Assembly: GCA_023409755.1 (NCBI GenBank)
Contig: JAEYRA010000004.1
Coordinates: 1 to 33,816, forward strand
Reading direction: 5' to 3'
Length of the DNA: 33,816 nucleotides
DNA from: Bacillota bacterium
GTDB lineage: Bacteria > Bacillota > Clostridia > Christensenellales > UMGS416
Positions within the stretch are counted from its first letter, which is position 1. The number at the start of each line of letters is the position of its first letter. The position numbers and the translations under genes are program-made. Below the pieces are notes generated by a model. It worked only from the letters and a program-made list of their open reading frames with translations. It did no database searches and had not been told where the DNA came from. Shown here piece after piece: positions 1 to 7,208 of the stretch.

Positions 1-1439
1 GCGGCACCGCCGAGGGAGGCATGCTGGCCTTCAAGAACATCCCGTTCGCCCAGCCACCGGTGGGCCGCCTGCGGTTCCAGCCGCCCCAACCCGCCGCCCC
101 GTGGGATGGCGTGCGCGACTGCACGGCCTACGGCCCGCGCCCCTGCCAGAACCCACCGCCCTGGAGCATGGACCGTCACACAGCCCAGTATAGCGAGGAC
201 TGCCTGAACCTCAATGTGTGGACCCCCGCGGCTGACGGAGGCCGCAGGCCCGTGCTCTTCAACATCTACGGCGGCGGGCACATGGAGGGCTCCAACTCCG
301 AGCTGGAACGGGAGGGCTGGCGGCTGGCCCATGGCCGGGATGTGGTGGTGGTCGCCCCCAACTACCGTGTGGGGCCGCTGGGGTACCTGTACCTCCCCCA
401 TCTGCTGGGCGGGGCCTACGCCGCCAGCGGCAGCCTTGGTCTGCTTGATCAGATCGCGGCACTGCGCTGGGTGCGGGAGAACATCGCCGCGCTGGGGGGC
501 GACCCCAACCGGGTCACCATCCTGGGGCAGTCCGCCGGCGGCAAGTCCGTGTGCAGCCTGCTGGCCGCGCCCGGGGCCCAGGGGCTCTTCCAGCGGGCGG
601 TGGCCATGAGCGGCGCGCTGCAGTGCATCACCGACACCGAAACCGACCGGGCACTGACACGGAACTTCCTGGCGGCGATGGGGCTCAAGGAGAACGACGC
701 CGCACGGTTGCTGACCTGCCCGGTGGAGGACCTGCTGGCTGCCCAGGAGGTGGCCAGCGAGACCTACTTCAAGGCTGAGAGCTACGGCCCCACCGCCGAC
801 GGCGTGGTGCTGCCCACCGATGTGGCCGGCAACATCCGCACCGGCGGCACCACCCCCGTGCCCGTACTCATCGGCCACACGCGGGAGGAACTGTGCCTGG
901 CACCCGACGCCGACACCAGCGGTCTGGATGACACGGAAGCAGCCCGGCGGATGGTGTGGAAATTCGGCGACAATGCCCCGCTGGTGCTGGAGCGCTACCA
1001 CGCCGCCCGCCAGACCATGGACGCCGCCACGGCCTACGGTGCCGTCGCCACCGAGTACACCTATGTGCAGGGGGCAATGCGCACGACCGAGCTTCTGCTG
1101 GGGGCGGGCTACCCCCTCTGGCTCTACCGGTGGGACTTCCGCGGCGGGTGGCTGGCCCACCACTCCTCTGACAACGAGGCGCTCTTTGGCACCTCCAACC
1201 CCCAGAAGGTGGCACGGGAACCCGAAGCCACCGCCCGGCTGGAGCAGGAATTCCAGCAGGTCGTCTTGAACTTTGCTGAGGGGGCCGTACCCCAGGCCGA
1301 CGGCCTGCCGAGCTGGCCCGCCTGCACCCGCACCCACTGGCAGCGGATGATCTTTGACGACGAAAGCCGCGTGGAGGACATGCCCGCCGCGTGTTACAAC
1401 CGGGACTTCCCCCTGCAGGCAATGAAACTGAACTACTGA
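1..1439 (+). CDS. Carboxylesterase type B (alpha/beta hydrolase), 5' end cut by window
   Basis: Serine ester hydrolase of the carboxylesterase/para-nitrobenzyl esterase family, which cleaves carboxylic esters, often acetyl or aryl esters on plant or xenobiotic compounds. The open frame runs in from base 3, and the residues before the first ATG (base 21; GTAEGG) fit the family's usual N-terminal strand. The true start therefore lies left of the window. Visible motifs, counted from the Met at base 21, are the EDCLNLNVW signature near residue 60, the oxyanion-hole YGGGH near residue 84, the nucleophile elbow GQSAGG with Ser171, and a C-terminal HHSSDNEALFG stretch near residue 380 that should carry the catalytic His. 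Length is normal for the family apart from the missing first residues. No signal peptide can be judged. A ThuA-like gene follows 16 bases downstream and is probably co-transcribed. Substrate unknown. Confidence 0.9.
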   Translation, partial: GTAEGGMLAFKNIPFAQPPVGRLRFQPPQPAAPWDGVRDCTAYGPRPCQNPPPWSMDRHTAQYSEDCLNLNVWTPAADGGRRPVLFNIYGGGHMEGSNSELEREGWRLAHGRDVVVVAPNYRVGPLGYLYLPHLLGGAYAASGSLGLLDQIAALRWVRENIAALGGDPNRVTILGQSAGGKSVCSLLAAPGAQGLFQRAVAMSGALQCITDTETDRALTRNFLAAMGLKENDAARLLTCPVEDLLAAQEVASETYFKAESYGPTADGVVLPTDVAGNIRTGGTTPVPVLIGHTREELCLAPDADTSGLDDTEAARRMVWKFGDNAPLVLERYHAARQTMDAATAYGAVATEYTYVQGAMRTTELLLGAGYPLWLYRWDFRGGWLAHHSSDNEALFGTSNPQKVAREPEATARLEQEFQQVVLNFAEGAVPQADGLPSWPACTRTHWQRMIFDDESRVEDMPAACYNRDFPLQAMKLNY

Positions 1440-1455
1440 AGAGGAGAGGACGACC

Positions 1456-2100
1456 ATGAAGGTACTCGTGATCTGCGACGACCTGTGGCACCCCGCTGAG
1501 GTCATTGAAAAGGGGCTGGCGGCCTGGGGCGACCCGCGCTTCCAGTTCGACATCGTCAAGGCGGCCAAGGACATCCTGACCCCCGAGCGCATCGCCGGAT
1601 ACCCGGTGATCCTGTGCTGCAAGGGCGACAGCGTGACCTCCGCAAACAACGCCCCGTGGTTTGAGGACGGCGTGACCGAGGTGCGCCCGGCGGAGTTTGA
1701 GGAATATGTGCGGGCCGGCGGCGGGTTTGTGAGCCTGCACGCCAGCAACACCGCCCGCGCTGGCAGCCCCATGGCCGCGTTCGTGGGCAACTCCTTCGTG
1801 GGCCACCCCCCGCGCTGCGGGGTGGAGATGGAGGTCACTGGCGAGCACCCCGTCACCGCCGGGGTGGAGCCCTTCCACATCCGCGATGAGCACTATGAAC
1901 TCGCCCTGTGCGCGCCCGACGCCGAGGTGTTCCTGCACTCCCAGTCGTCCACCGGGGGCCGGCAGGTGGCTGGCTACAGCCGCCAGATGGGCGAGGGCCG
2001 ACTGTGTGTGCTGACCCCCGGCCACACGCTGGACGTGTGGCTGCACCCGCAGTTCCTGCGGCTGCTGGGCAACGCCCTTGCCTGGTGTGCGCGGGCGTAA
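1456..2100 (+). CDS. ThuA-like domain protein
   Basis: A 214-residue protein of the ThuA-like (trehalose utilisation, glutamine amidotransferase-like fold) family. Members occur with sugar catabolism genes, but their exact reaction is mostly unproven. The sequence begins with the typical strand MKVLVICDD, has GGGFVSLHAS near residue 90, FVGHPP near residue 115, and ends with the family's GEGRLCVLTPGH and WLHPQFLRLLGNALAW motifs. Length fits a single-domain ThuA protein. The start is supported by AGAGGAG eight bases upstream of the ATG. It follows the carboxylesterase by 16 bases, so the two likely work on the same sugar ester or glycoside. There is no signal peptide, so it is probably cytoplasmic. 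The family call is secure; the role is inferred. Confidence 0.85.
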   Translation: MKVLVICDDLWHPAEVIEKGLAAWGDPRFQFDIVKAAKDILTPERIAGYPVILCCKGDSVTSANNAPWFEDGVTEVRPAEFEEYVRAGGGFVSLHASNTARAGSPMAAFVGNSFVGHPPRCGVEMEVTGEHPVTAGVEPFHIRDEHYELALCAPDAEVFLHSQSSTGGRQVAGYSRQMGEGRLCVLTPGHTLDVWLHPQFLRLLGNALAWCARA

Positions 2101-2104
2101 GCCC

Positions 2105-3034
2105 ATGAGACACCGAAAACCGTTTGTCCTACTCTGGCTGGCGTTGGCGCTACTGCTGACGCCGGCCACCGCACTGGCCGATGCGGGCCCCCATCCCTCG
2201 GTCATCGTCCGGTTCCAAGGGCTGGAGCAGGAGGAGTACTGGGTGACGCTGCTGTCCAAGTATGTGTCGAACGGCCCCCAGTGGGCCTATGGAGAAGTAG
2301 GAGACGAATACGGCAGTCGAGAGTTCCCCGCACCCAAAGAGTATAGGGAGGACGACCCAACCGGCGAGATCTGGGAGAAGTTCAACGCCTACCAGGACTC
2401 CGACGGGTACTACTTCCTGCAGTATTATGAGAACTGCAGCGACACCGACACCTTTGAGTGGGGCTACCGACCCCCCAGTCCGTTTAAGATTCTCGTCTAT
2501 CTCCCTCAGCAGGACAGTTACCTGGTGTACGAGCGGCCATACAGCTACTTCACCCTAAGCGGCATTTACACCGTCACCATTGACCCCACAGCCATCGTTC
2601 CCCATTCCACCATCACCAATGGCATCCATGTGGCGGTGCAGTACGGCCTATTTCTGCAGGGTTTCGCCTTTACGCTACGGTGCGCGCTGACCATCGGGCT
2701 GGAGCTGCTGGTTGCCGTGGCGTTTGGTTACCGTGCCTGGCAGCAGCGTTCCATCATCGCCACCACCAACGCAGTCACCCAAATTGTTCTCAATCTGGTG
2801 TTTGCCCTTGCGCTGGTGCGGGCGAGCCTGCCGGTGTATGTGGCGGGGTATGCGGCGCTGGAGCTGGCAATCGTGGCGGCGGAGGCCTTCGTCTACCGCA
2901 GAACGCTCAATGCCTGCGTGCCGGAGCAGGACCGAAAGCCACTCTGGGTGGCACCGGTCTATACGCTGGTGGCCAACGCCGTTTCGTTTGGTGCGGGGGT
3001 GGTGCTCTCCCAGTGGTTGCCGGCCATCTTCTAG
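2105..3034 (+). CDS. Exported membrane protein, unknown function
   Basis: About 309 residues. A signal peptide (MRHRK, a Leu/Ala-rich core, TALADAG) is followed by an extracytoplasmic domain of roughly 150 residues rich in Tyr, Asp and Glu, with a YYFLQYYENCSDTDTFEW block. The C-terminal third has about four hydrophobic segments (near 190-210, 222-240, 245-262 and 285-305), so the protein is anchored in the membrane with its N-terminal domain outside. It resembles unnamed proteins I know from clostridial genomes that begin with the same GPxPSVxVxFQGLE pattern, but no function is established. I chose the ATG at 2105, four bases after the previous stop, because it places the charged residues right before the hydrophobic core. 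An in-frame start at 2078 would lie inside the ThuA gene. The SD is weak, suggesting translational coupling to the upstream gene. Confidence 0.75.
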   Translation: MRHRKPFVLLWLALALLLTPATALADAGPHPSVIVRFQGLEQEEYWVTLLSKYVSNGPQWAYGEVGDEYGSREFPAPKEYREDDPTGEIWEKFNAYQDSDGYYFLQYYENCSDTDTFEWGYRPPSPFKILVYLPQQDSYLVYERPYSYFTLSGIYTVTIDPTAIVPHSTITNGIHVAVQYGLFLQGFAFTLRCALTIGLELLVAVAFGYRAWQQRSIIATTNAVTQIVLNLVFALALVRASLPVYVAGYAALELAIVAAEAFVYRRTLNACVPEQDRKPLWVAPVYTLVANAVSFGAGVVLSQWLPAIF

Positions 3035-3115
3035 GGGCGAATGAGCCTCAGGCACCACGGATGCATAATCGCAAACCATGTGACAGCCAACCCAACCAAT
3101 CTACAAGGAGGGCCC

Positions 3116-3604
3116 ATGGACGGCAAACTACGCAACATGGCCGGCCTGTACCTCACACGCGGCGATGAAATGCTGCTGCTCTACCGGGTGGGCTCCCGGG
3201 TTGTGCCCCCCTCCTGGTGTGGCGTCGGCGGCCACTTTGAGCGGGAGGAACTCAACGACGCCCGTGCCTGTGTGCTGCGGGAACTCACGGAAGAAATCGG
3301 TCTCACCGAACAGAACCTGGCCGGATTGGCACTCCGCTACATCACATTGCGCCGGAGGGCCGGTGAAATCCGCCAGAACTACTACTTCTTTGCCACCCTG
3401 AGGGACACGGCGGAAGTACCGCCAGAGTGCGATGAAGGAACTCTTCGCTGGGTACCCCTGGCCGATGTGCTGGCGCTCGATATGCCGTTCACCGCCCACG
3501 GGGTGCTGGAGCACTACCTCCAAGCCGGCCGGCACACCGATACGCTCTATGCGGGCTGTGCCACGCCGTCAGGTGTGGCCTTCACCGCACTGGAGGAGTT
3601 CTGA
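3116..3604 (+). CDS. Nudix hydrolase
   Basis: A 162-residue Nudix hydrolase, probably cytoplasmic, of the type annotated as 8-oxo-dGTP-diphosphatase-like. It should cleave a nucleoside diphosphate linked to another group; the substrate cannot be read from sequence. The Nudix box lies near residues 38-63 (GGHFEREELNDARACVL, then RELTEEIGL). It carries the REL-x-EE-x-G metal-binding core but is two residues longer than the canonical G-x5-E-x7-RE spacing. I start at 3116 because AAGGAGGG stands seven bases upstream; the frame is open further 5' but without SD or homology. A HIT-family gene follows 61 bases downstream, so two nucleotide-hydrolase-type genes sit together. The right half (TLRRRAGEIRQNYYFFA) is typical of the fold. 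Confidence 0.88.
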   Translation: MDGKLRNMAGLYLTRGDEMLLLYRVGSRVVPPSWCGVGGHFEREELNDARACVLRELTEEIGLTEQNLAGLALRYITLRRRAGEIRQNYYFFATLRDTAEVPPECDEGTLRWVPLADVLALDMPFTAHGVLEHYLQAGRHTDTLYAGCATPSGVAFTALEEF

Positions 3605-3665
3605 CTCAATGGCTTGGAGCCACCAAGAAGCCCGCCGCTTCACCACATCCGAAGGAGGAACCCTT

Positions 3666-4400
3666 ATGAGCTGGAAGGACGACCGCATTGGCGCATGCCT
3701 GCGGGGTGAGAACCCCGCCCTGATGACCCGCATGAAGAGCGGTTTCGCCGTCATCGGCGACAATCAGTTTTTGCCGGGGTACTGCGTGTTGCTGCGGTAC
3801 CCGCAGGCTTCCTCCCTCAACGAGCTGTCGCTGGCGGAGCGAAGCCAGTATCTGCTGGACACCACGCTCATTGGGGACGCCATCCTGCGCGTGTGTCAGC
3901 CCCAGCGCATCAACTACATGACGCTGATGAACTACGACCACTATCTGCACACTCACATCGAGGCAAGGTACGACTGGGAACCGGAGGAATACAAGATCCG
4001 CCCCAGCTTCTTCTATCCCAAAGAACTGCGATATCAGCCCCAATACGACTTTGCGCAAGAACCATACCGAACATTGAAGGGCCAGTTAACCAAAGCGCTG
4101 CTGGCTGTTATGGAAGAAGCCGGGCATAGGCACGCGAACGCACAATCCCCTTTCCCGTACGTTGTGAAAAATCATTACCGTTGTAGAGTGGGAAGAACCC
4201 TAACCACCACATGCTGTGGGTGCAAAACCATAAAAAAGTGCACAAACCCCGCATGTTTGCTACATTTTGTATTGGAAAATTATGGGGCTTCTGTTATACT
4301 ACAAGATGTAGCATTAATCGACATCGCGCACCATTGGGGGTGCGCGGGGCGGAGGGTTCGCAGTTGGCTACCGAGGTACGGCCCTGGCTTTCCAAACTGA
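3666..4400 (+). CDS. HIT-family (diadenosine tetraphosphate hydrolase-like) protein with atypical tail
   Basis: The first ~155 residues match HIT-superfamily hydrolases of the Ap4A-hydrolase-like type: GFAVIGDNQFLPGYCVLL near residue 26, a central helix with SLAERSQYLLDT, and LHTHIEARY with His95 and His97. The third His of the classic HxHxH triad is Glu99. These enzymes hydrolyse or transfer nucleotides through a His nucleophile. The start at 3666 is set by GAAGGAGG eight bases upstream. Beyond about residue 155 (base 4130) the frame runs on for some 90 residues through AT-rich DNA that holds the next gene's promoter and its first codons. This tail looks non-coding by composition (TTTCCGCKTIKK and similar). 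The family's normal end may have been lost by a frameshift near 4110-4140, where another frame meets a stop at once. I trust the domain, not the 3' end. Confidence 0.75.
   Translation: MSWKDDRIGACLRGENPALMTRMKSGFAVIGDNQFLPGYCVLLRYPQASSLNELSLAERSQYLLDTTLIGDAILRVCQPQRINYMTLMNYDHYLHTHIEARYDWEPEEYKIRPSFFYPKELRYQPQYDFAQEPYRTLKGQLTKALLAVMEEAGHRHANAQSPFPYVVKNHYRCRVGRTLTTTCCGCKTIKKCTNPACLLHFVLENYGASVILQDVALIDIAHHWGCAGRRVRSWLPRYGPGFPN
4272..4300 (+). promoter_or_regulatory. Promoter of the HD-domain gene
   Basis: TTGGAA (4272-4277), a 17-base spacer and TATACT (4295-4300) preceded by TG (extended -10). The AT-rich setting contrasts with the surrounding coding DNA. A transcript would start near 4307, about 57 bases before the TTG start. 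Confidence 0.7.
4325..4346 (+). other. Leader hairpin before the HD-domain gene
   Basis: CGCGCACC (4325-4332) and GGTGCGCG (4339-4346) form a perfect 8-bp stem with a six-base loop. It lies in the predicted 5' leader, four bases before the SD (GGAGGG at 4351-4356). There is no U-tract, so it is not a terminator. It may protect the mRNA or tune translation. Confidence 0.55.
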
Positions 4401-5068
4401 AGGACGATATCTACCGCTCCACCACGGCAGCCGCCGTGGAGTTTTGGCCCCCCCGCGGGGAAGAACCTCTCCCCTATTTCAACTTCCGTCTGGAGCATAT
4501 TTTGCAGGTGGAGCGTGACGCGCTGCGCATCACCAAGGTGGAACACGGCGATGAAGAAGTCGTGCTGGCTGCCGTGTGGATCCATGACCGCTTCCAGCCC
4601 CAGTTCGGTGGCAAGCAACACGCGGCATCGGGCGCCCGCTGGGCCCTCGATCATTTAGCGTCCCTGGGCTTCCCAGCCTACAAAGTGCCCCAGGTGAGCC
4701 AGGCCATCGCTCTGCACAGCCGCCACACCATGGACATCCCCTCCGACTGCCGGGAGGCCCGCATCCTCTGGGATGCGGACCACGTGGCTCGCACCGGCCC
4801 GGTGGATCTGCTGCACTATGTGCTGTGCCACTCGGCGGAGGACTTCCTGCAGGGGCTGCCGGCCAACAACCGGTTCCCGTCGGGCTCCATCAATATCCGA
4901 GATTTTCTGCCCATGCTCATGGAGCGCCGACCCCAGCTCTACCGCATGGACTGGTTCTACTTTGACGAGACGCGCCGCATGGCGAGGGACCGAATGACCG
5001 CATCCCGCATGTTCCTCGATAGCCTGGAGGACCAGGTGCTGGCACGTAGCATGCCACGCGTGGACTAG
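4364..5068 (+). CDS. HD-domain phosphohydrolase-like protein
   Basis: A 234-residue cytoplasmic protein with an HD metal-dependent phosphohydrolase core. His45 (in FRLEHI), His74-Asp75 (in VWIHDRF) and His86 (in GKQHAASG) are the likely metal ligands, and a later ILWDADHVART near residue 145 supplies a further Asp. The layout resembles small clostridial HD hydrolases of unknown substrate (nucleotides or phosphorylated metabolites). I place the start at the TTG at 4364 because GGAGGG sits seven bases upstream and the promoter at 4272-4300 lies before it; an upstream ATG at 4211 would start ahead of that promoter. The gene is thus a single transcription unit after the HIT gene. The first copy of the structured element begins right after its stop. 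Confidence 0.8.
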   Translation: MATEVRPWLSKLKDDIYRSTTAAAVEFWPPRGEEPLPYFNFRLEHILQVERDALRITKVEHGDEEVVLAAVWIHDRFQPQFGGKQHAASGARWALDHLASLGFPAYKVPQVSQAIALHSRHTMDIPSDCREARILWDADHVARTGPVDLLHYVLCHSAEDFLQGLPANNRFPSGSINIRDFLPMLMERRPQLYRMDWFYFDETRRMARDRMTASRMFLDSLEDQVLARSMPRVD

Positions 5069-5072
5069 CGTT

Positions 5073-5303
5073 TCGCGGATGCCGCTATGGCGACATCCGC
5101 GATTCAGGACAGCTTGTGCAGTGTTTAGTAAAATCGGCCGGCGCGCATGTCGCCGGCCGATTGCTTTGCTTGTGGAACTCATGCTTGTTTTTTAAAGGAA
5201 ACGTCGCCGCGAGCGGGTGGGACGGGCTTCTCCGCTTGTCCCAGCGTTGACGATCCTCCCGCCGAATGAATCGTCGGTCGGCTCCAATCACGTTGGTCAT
5301 GCC
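5073..5303. ncRNA. Structured element, copy 1 (candidate non-coding RNA)
   Basis: The 282-base gap between the HD gene (+) and the azoreductase gene (-) holds no credible gene but matches 18175-18403 at equivalent positions. Helix I: TCGCGGATG (5073-5081) with CATCCGCGA (5094-5102). Helix II: AATCGGCCGGCG (5132-5143) with CGCCGGCCGATT (5151-5162). Then AAGGA (5195), ACGT (5201), and a 3' hairpin with loop ATGAA around 5259-5277, followed by GGTCGG and TGGTC. Between the copies, two pairs in helix I and two in helix II change on both sides and stay paired. The strand is undecided: I see no clear promoter on either side. An IS-derived palindromic repeat is the main alternative. Confidence 0.6.
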
Positions 5304-5350
5304 AGGTGTATGGAAGCACGCTCTTTGCCTCTCATTAGACGGGCAGCGTT

Positions 5351-5998
5351 TTAGTCCAACATCAAATCGTCCAGCACCCGTTCAATACGCCCCGTGGCCT
5401 TGCGGACGGCGCACTCCATACCAATCGATGGGCTGCCGGTGCCATCCACGCCCAGGCGGATGTAATCCTCCACCCCCAGGAACAGAAACAGGCTCCTGAG
5501 GTACCGGTTGGCGTCGTTGAAGTGTGCCAGCAGCGGGTTGCGGTAGTTGCCGCCGCAGCTTTGGATGAACACCACGCGGCGGGGCTTGTCGCCCAGCAGG
5601 CCACGCACCCGGTTGGGCGTCACCTCAATGACACGGCCATTGAGCACCACGCAATCCAAATAGGTCTTCAGCCGCGGAGGGAAGGACACCGACCACATTG
5701 GCGCGGCAATGGCCACCGTATCGGCCGAGAGGAACTGGGTGCACAGGGCCTGCATAAAGTCGACCTGCGCCTGTGAGCCATAGGACAGGCGGTCGTAAGC
5801 TTCACCGCTCACCAGGCCGTTGCGGCCGCTAAGCCACTCGCCGGTCAGTTCCGGCAGGTTGGTGGCATAGAGGTCGAGCTCCTCCACCCCGTGGTCGGGG
5901 AAGCGCCGCTCATACCGCTGCACGAAAGCCCGGCCCACCCGCAGGCAGGCCGACTGCTCTTCAGGTTTCGGGTTGCATTTCACATACAAAAGCTTCAT
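5351..5998 (-). CDS. azoR: FMN-dependent NADH-azoreductase-like flavoprotein
   Basis: A 215-residue flavodoxin-fold NAD(P)H oxidoreductase of the AzoR family, which reduces quinones and azo compounds using FMN. The N-terminal strand (MKLLYVKCNPK), the middle motif APMWSVSFPPRLKTYLD near residue 100 (FMN-binding PMWNF-like) and IQSCGGNY near residue 145 fit the family, and the length is normal. The ATG at 5998 is preferred over a GTG at 6007 because GAGGTG stands six bases before it. That SD lies within the 3' arm of the hairpin at 6003-6032, which also looks like a terminator for the upstream gene, so expression may be attenuated. The gene is last in the GH4-UroD-like-azoreductase run. Family call good; substrate unknown. 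Confidence 0.82.
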   Translation of the reverse strand: MKLLYVKCNPKPEEQSACLRVGRAFVQRYERRFPDHGVEELDLYATNLPELTGEWLSGRNGLVSGEAYDRLSYGSQAQVDFMQALCTQFLSADTVAIAAPMWSVSFPPRLKTYLDCVVLNGRVIEVTPNRVRGLLGDKPRRVVFIQSCGGNYRNPLLAHFNDANRYLRSLFLFLGVEDYIRLGVDGTGSPSIGMECAVRKATGRIERVLDDLMLD

Positions 5999-6002
5999 CA
6001 AA

Positions 6003-6032
6003 AACACCTCGGCTTAGTCTGGCCGAGGTGTT
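6003..6032 (-). terminator. Terminator/attenuator overlapping the azoreductase SD
   Basis: Read on the minus strand, AACACCTCGGC and GCCGAGGTGTT form an 11-bp stem with an eight-base loop, followed at once by a T-run. It ends the UroD-like gene (stop at 6038), yet its 3' arm contains the SD GAGGTG of the azoreductase gene and the T-run leads straight into the ATG. Confidence 0.7.
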
Positions 6033-6037
6033 GGCGT

Positions 6038-7108
6038 TTATTCCCACCGTTCGATGCGTTTGAGCACAGCGTCCAGAGTATCGCGGTCGTGGACGCCCGA
6101 AATGCCTGCGAACCACACACCTTCGGGCCGCAGCGTCTCAAAGACCGAAGGCAGCTCGGTGAGCGTCACATAGAGCGCGATGCCCTTGCCGGCCCGCTGG
6201 ATGCGCTGGTACACATCGACCCACCGGGCGTAGCCCTCGTTGCCGGCCCCGCACACCCACTGCACGGCCTTGAGCTCTGGGATGGCCAGCAGCAAATCGA
6301 GATGGCGCAGCGCCCCTGGGCCGTCCAGGTGGTAGATGCTCTGGTCGAGGAACCGGCACTCGGCAGCGATGCCAGGCAGGAAGAATTCCTCAAACATGGC
6401 CGTCGAAATCATACAGGAGAAGTCGTTGGACGGGATGTAGAATTTCCCTTCGCCAAAGAGGCTGCCCATCCACGAGCAAGCCAGGCTCCCCCCGGCCCGC
6501 AGCATGTCGTAATAATGATCGTAAACGGCGAAATACTCCCGCTGGCTGCGCTCCAGCTCGGCCTTTACTTCTTCCGGGTACTCGATGAGATCCATCGCCA
6601 ACGTCTGGGGGTCCCGAAGGGCGGCCAGGTGGTCGCCGCCGGGGTGGAAGTCCCCCAGGCCGGTGAGGAACCGCCCTTTGCCCAGCTCCAGCAAGTTCCG
6701 GGTGAAGCGGTCGCTCAGACCGAACCAGTCGCCCTTGCGGTTCAGGCGCGCCTTGCCGATGTCAGCCTGCCAGTCGTGCACGAGGGGCGAGCTCCAGCCG
6801 CTGTCGGCGGTGAAGTGGTACTCGCACCCGCACCAGGCCGAGAAAATCTCGGGCCCCAGGTTGGGGAAGGCCACCGGCAGGCTGTCGGCGGCAAAGTCGG
6901 TGGCTTCCATCTGCGCGGCAATCTGCTCGGCACGGTAGTCCACGTCCATCCACTGCTCGTCCCAGTTGGCATACTGCCGGCGGGGAATGGGCGCGGCACC
7001 GGGCCGGGGCAGGCTCACATCCACCGGCGGGCGGTCGATGACCGCACCATGCCAAAAGGCGTCGTATCGGGCCCGTGTTCTCTCAAAATCCGGTTTCAAA
7101 GACAGCAT
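6038..7108 (-). CDS. Uroporphyrinogen decarboxylase-like (URO-D fold) protein
   Basis: A 356-residue TIM-barrel protein of the URO-D superfamily, in the branch usually found away from haem genes. Relatives include MtaA/CmuA-type methyltransferases that move methyl groups to or from corrinoids, plus many uncharacterised proteins near sugar genes. Seen here: FERTRARYDAFWHG at the N-terminus, NLGPEIFSAWCGCEY near residue 85, a central SWMGSLFGEGKFYIPSNDF near residue 210, DQSIYHLDGPGAL near residue 250, and a C-terminal GVWFAGISGVHD. The start at 7108 has GGAGG ten bases upstream; the longer frame to 7174 lacks support. It lies 100 bases after the GH4 gene in the same direction. A corrinoid protein gene occurs 21 kb away, but no link is shown. 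Substrate not assigned. Confidence 0.75.
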   Translation of the reverse strand: MLSLKPDFERTRARYDAFWHGAVIDRPPVDVSLPRPGAAPIPRRQYANWDEQWMDVDYRAEQIAAQMEATDFAADSLPVAFPNLGPEIFSAWCGCEYHFTADSGWSSPLVHDWQADIGKARLNRKGDWFGLSDRFTRNLLELGKGRFLTGLGDFHPGGDHLAALRDPQTLAMDLIEYPEEVKAELERSQREYFAVYDHYYDMLRAGGSLACSWMGSLFGEGKFYIPSNDFSCMISTAMFEEFFLPGIAAECRFLDQSIYHLDGPGALRHLDLLLAIPELKAVQWVCGAGNEGYARWVDVYQRIQRAGKGIALYVTLTELPSVFETLRPEGVWFAGISGVHDRDTLDAVLKRIERWE

Positions 7109-7138
7109 GGCCAAACCTCCACAGGGTTCTTCCCCCTC

Positions 7139-7144
7139 AGTATA
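7139..7144 (-). promoter_or_regulatory. Possible -10 box before the UroD-like gene
   Basis: TATACT on the minus strand, 31 bases before the start codon and downstream of the GH4 terminator-like hairpin. No good -35 is visible, so this is tentative. Confidence 0.35.
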
Positions 7145-7150
7145 GAAGAA

Positions 7151-7192
7151 CGCCCGCCGACCAAAAAGGGACATTCTTGCGGTCGACGGGCG
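7151..7192 (-). terminator. Terminator-like hairpin after the GH4 gene
   Basis: CGCCCGTCGACC and GGTCGGCGGGCG (minus strand) form a 12-bp stem with one G-U pair and an 18-base loop that includes a T-run. TTCTTCT follows. The long loop makes it weaker than a classic terminator, so some read-through into the UroD-like gene is likely. Confidence 0.5.
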
Positions 7193-7208
7193 CGTTTGGT
7201 TGGATTGA

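Noticed and set aside
868..2259. Long open frame on the minus strand (463 codons)
   Set aside because: Antisense to the carboxylesterase and ThuA genes. It is a by-product of GC-rich codon use; the translation shows no family pattern.
3432..3665. Upstream extension of the HIT gene frame
   Set aside because: Overlaps the Nudix gene; the start at 3666 has a strong SD and begins the homologous part.
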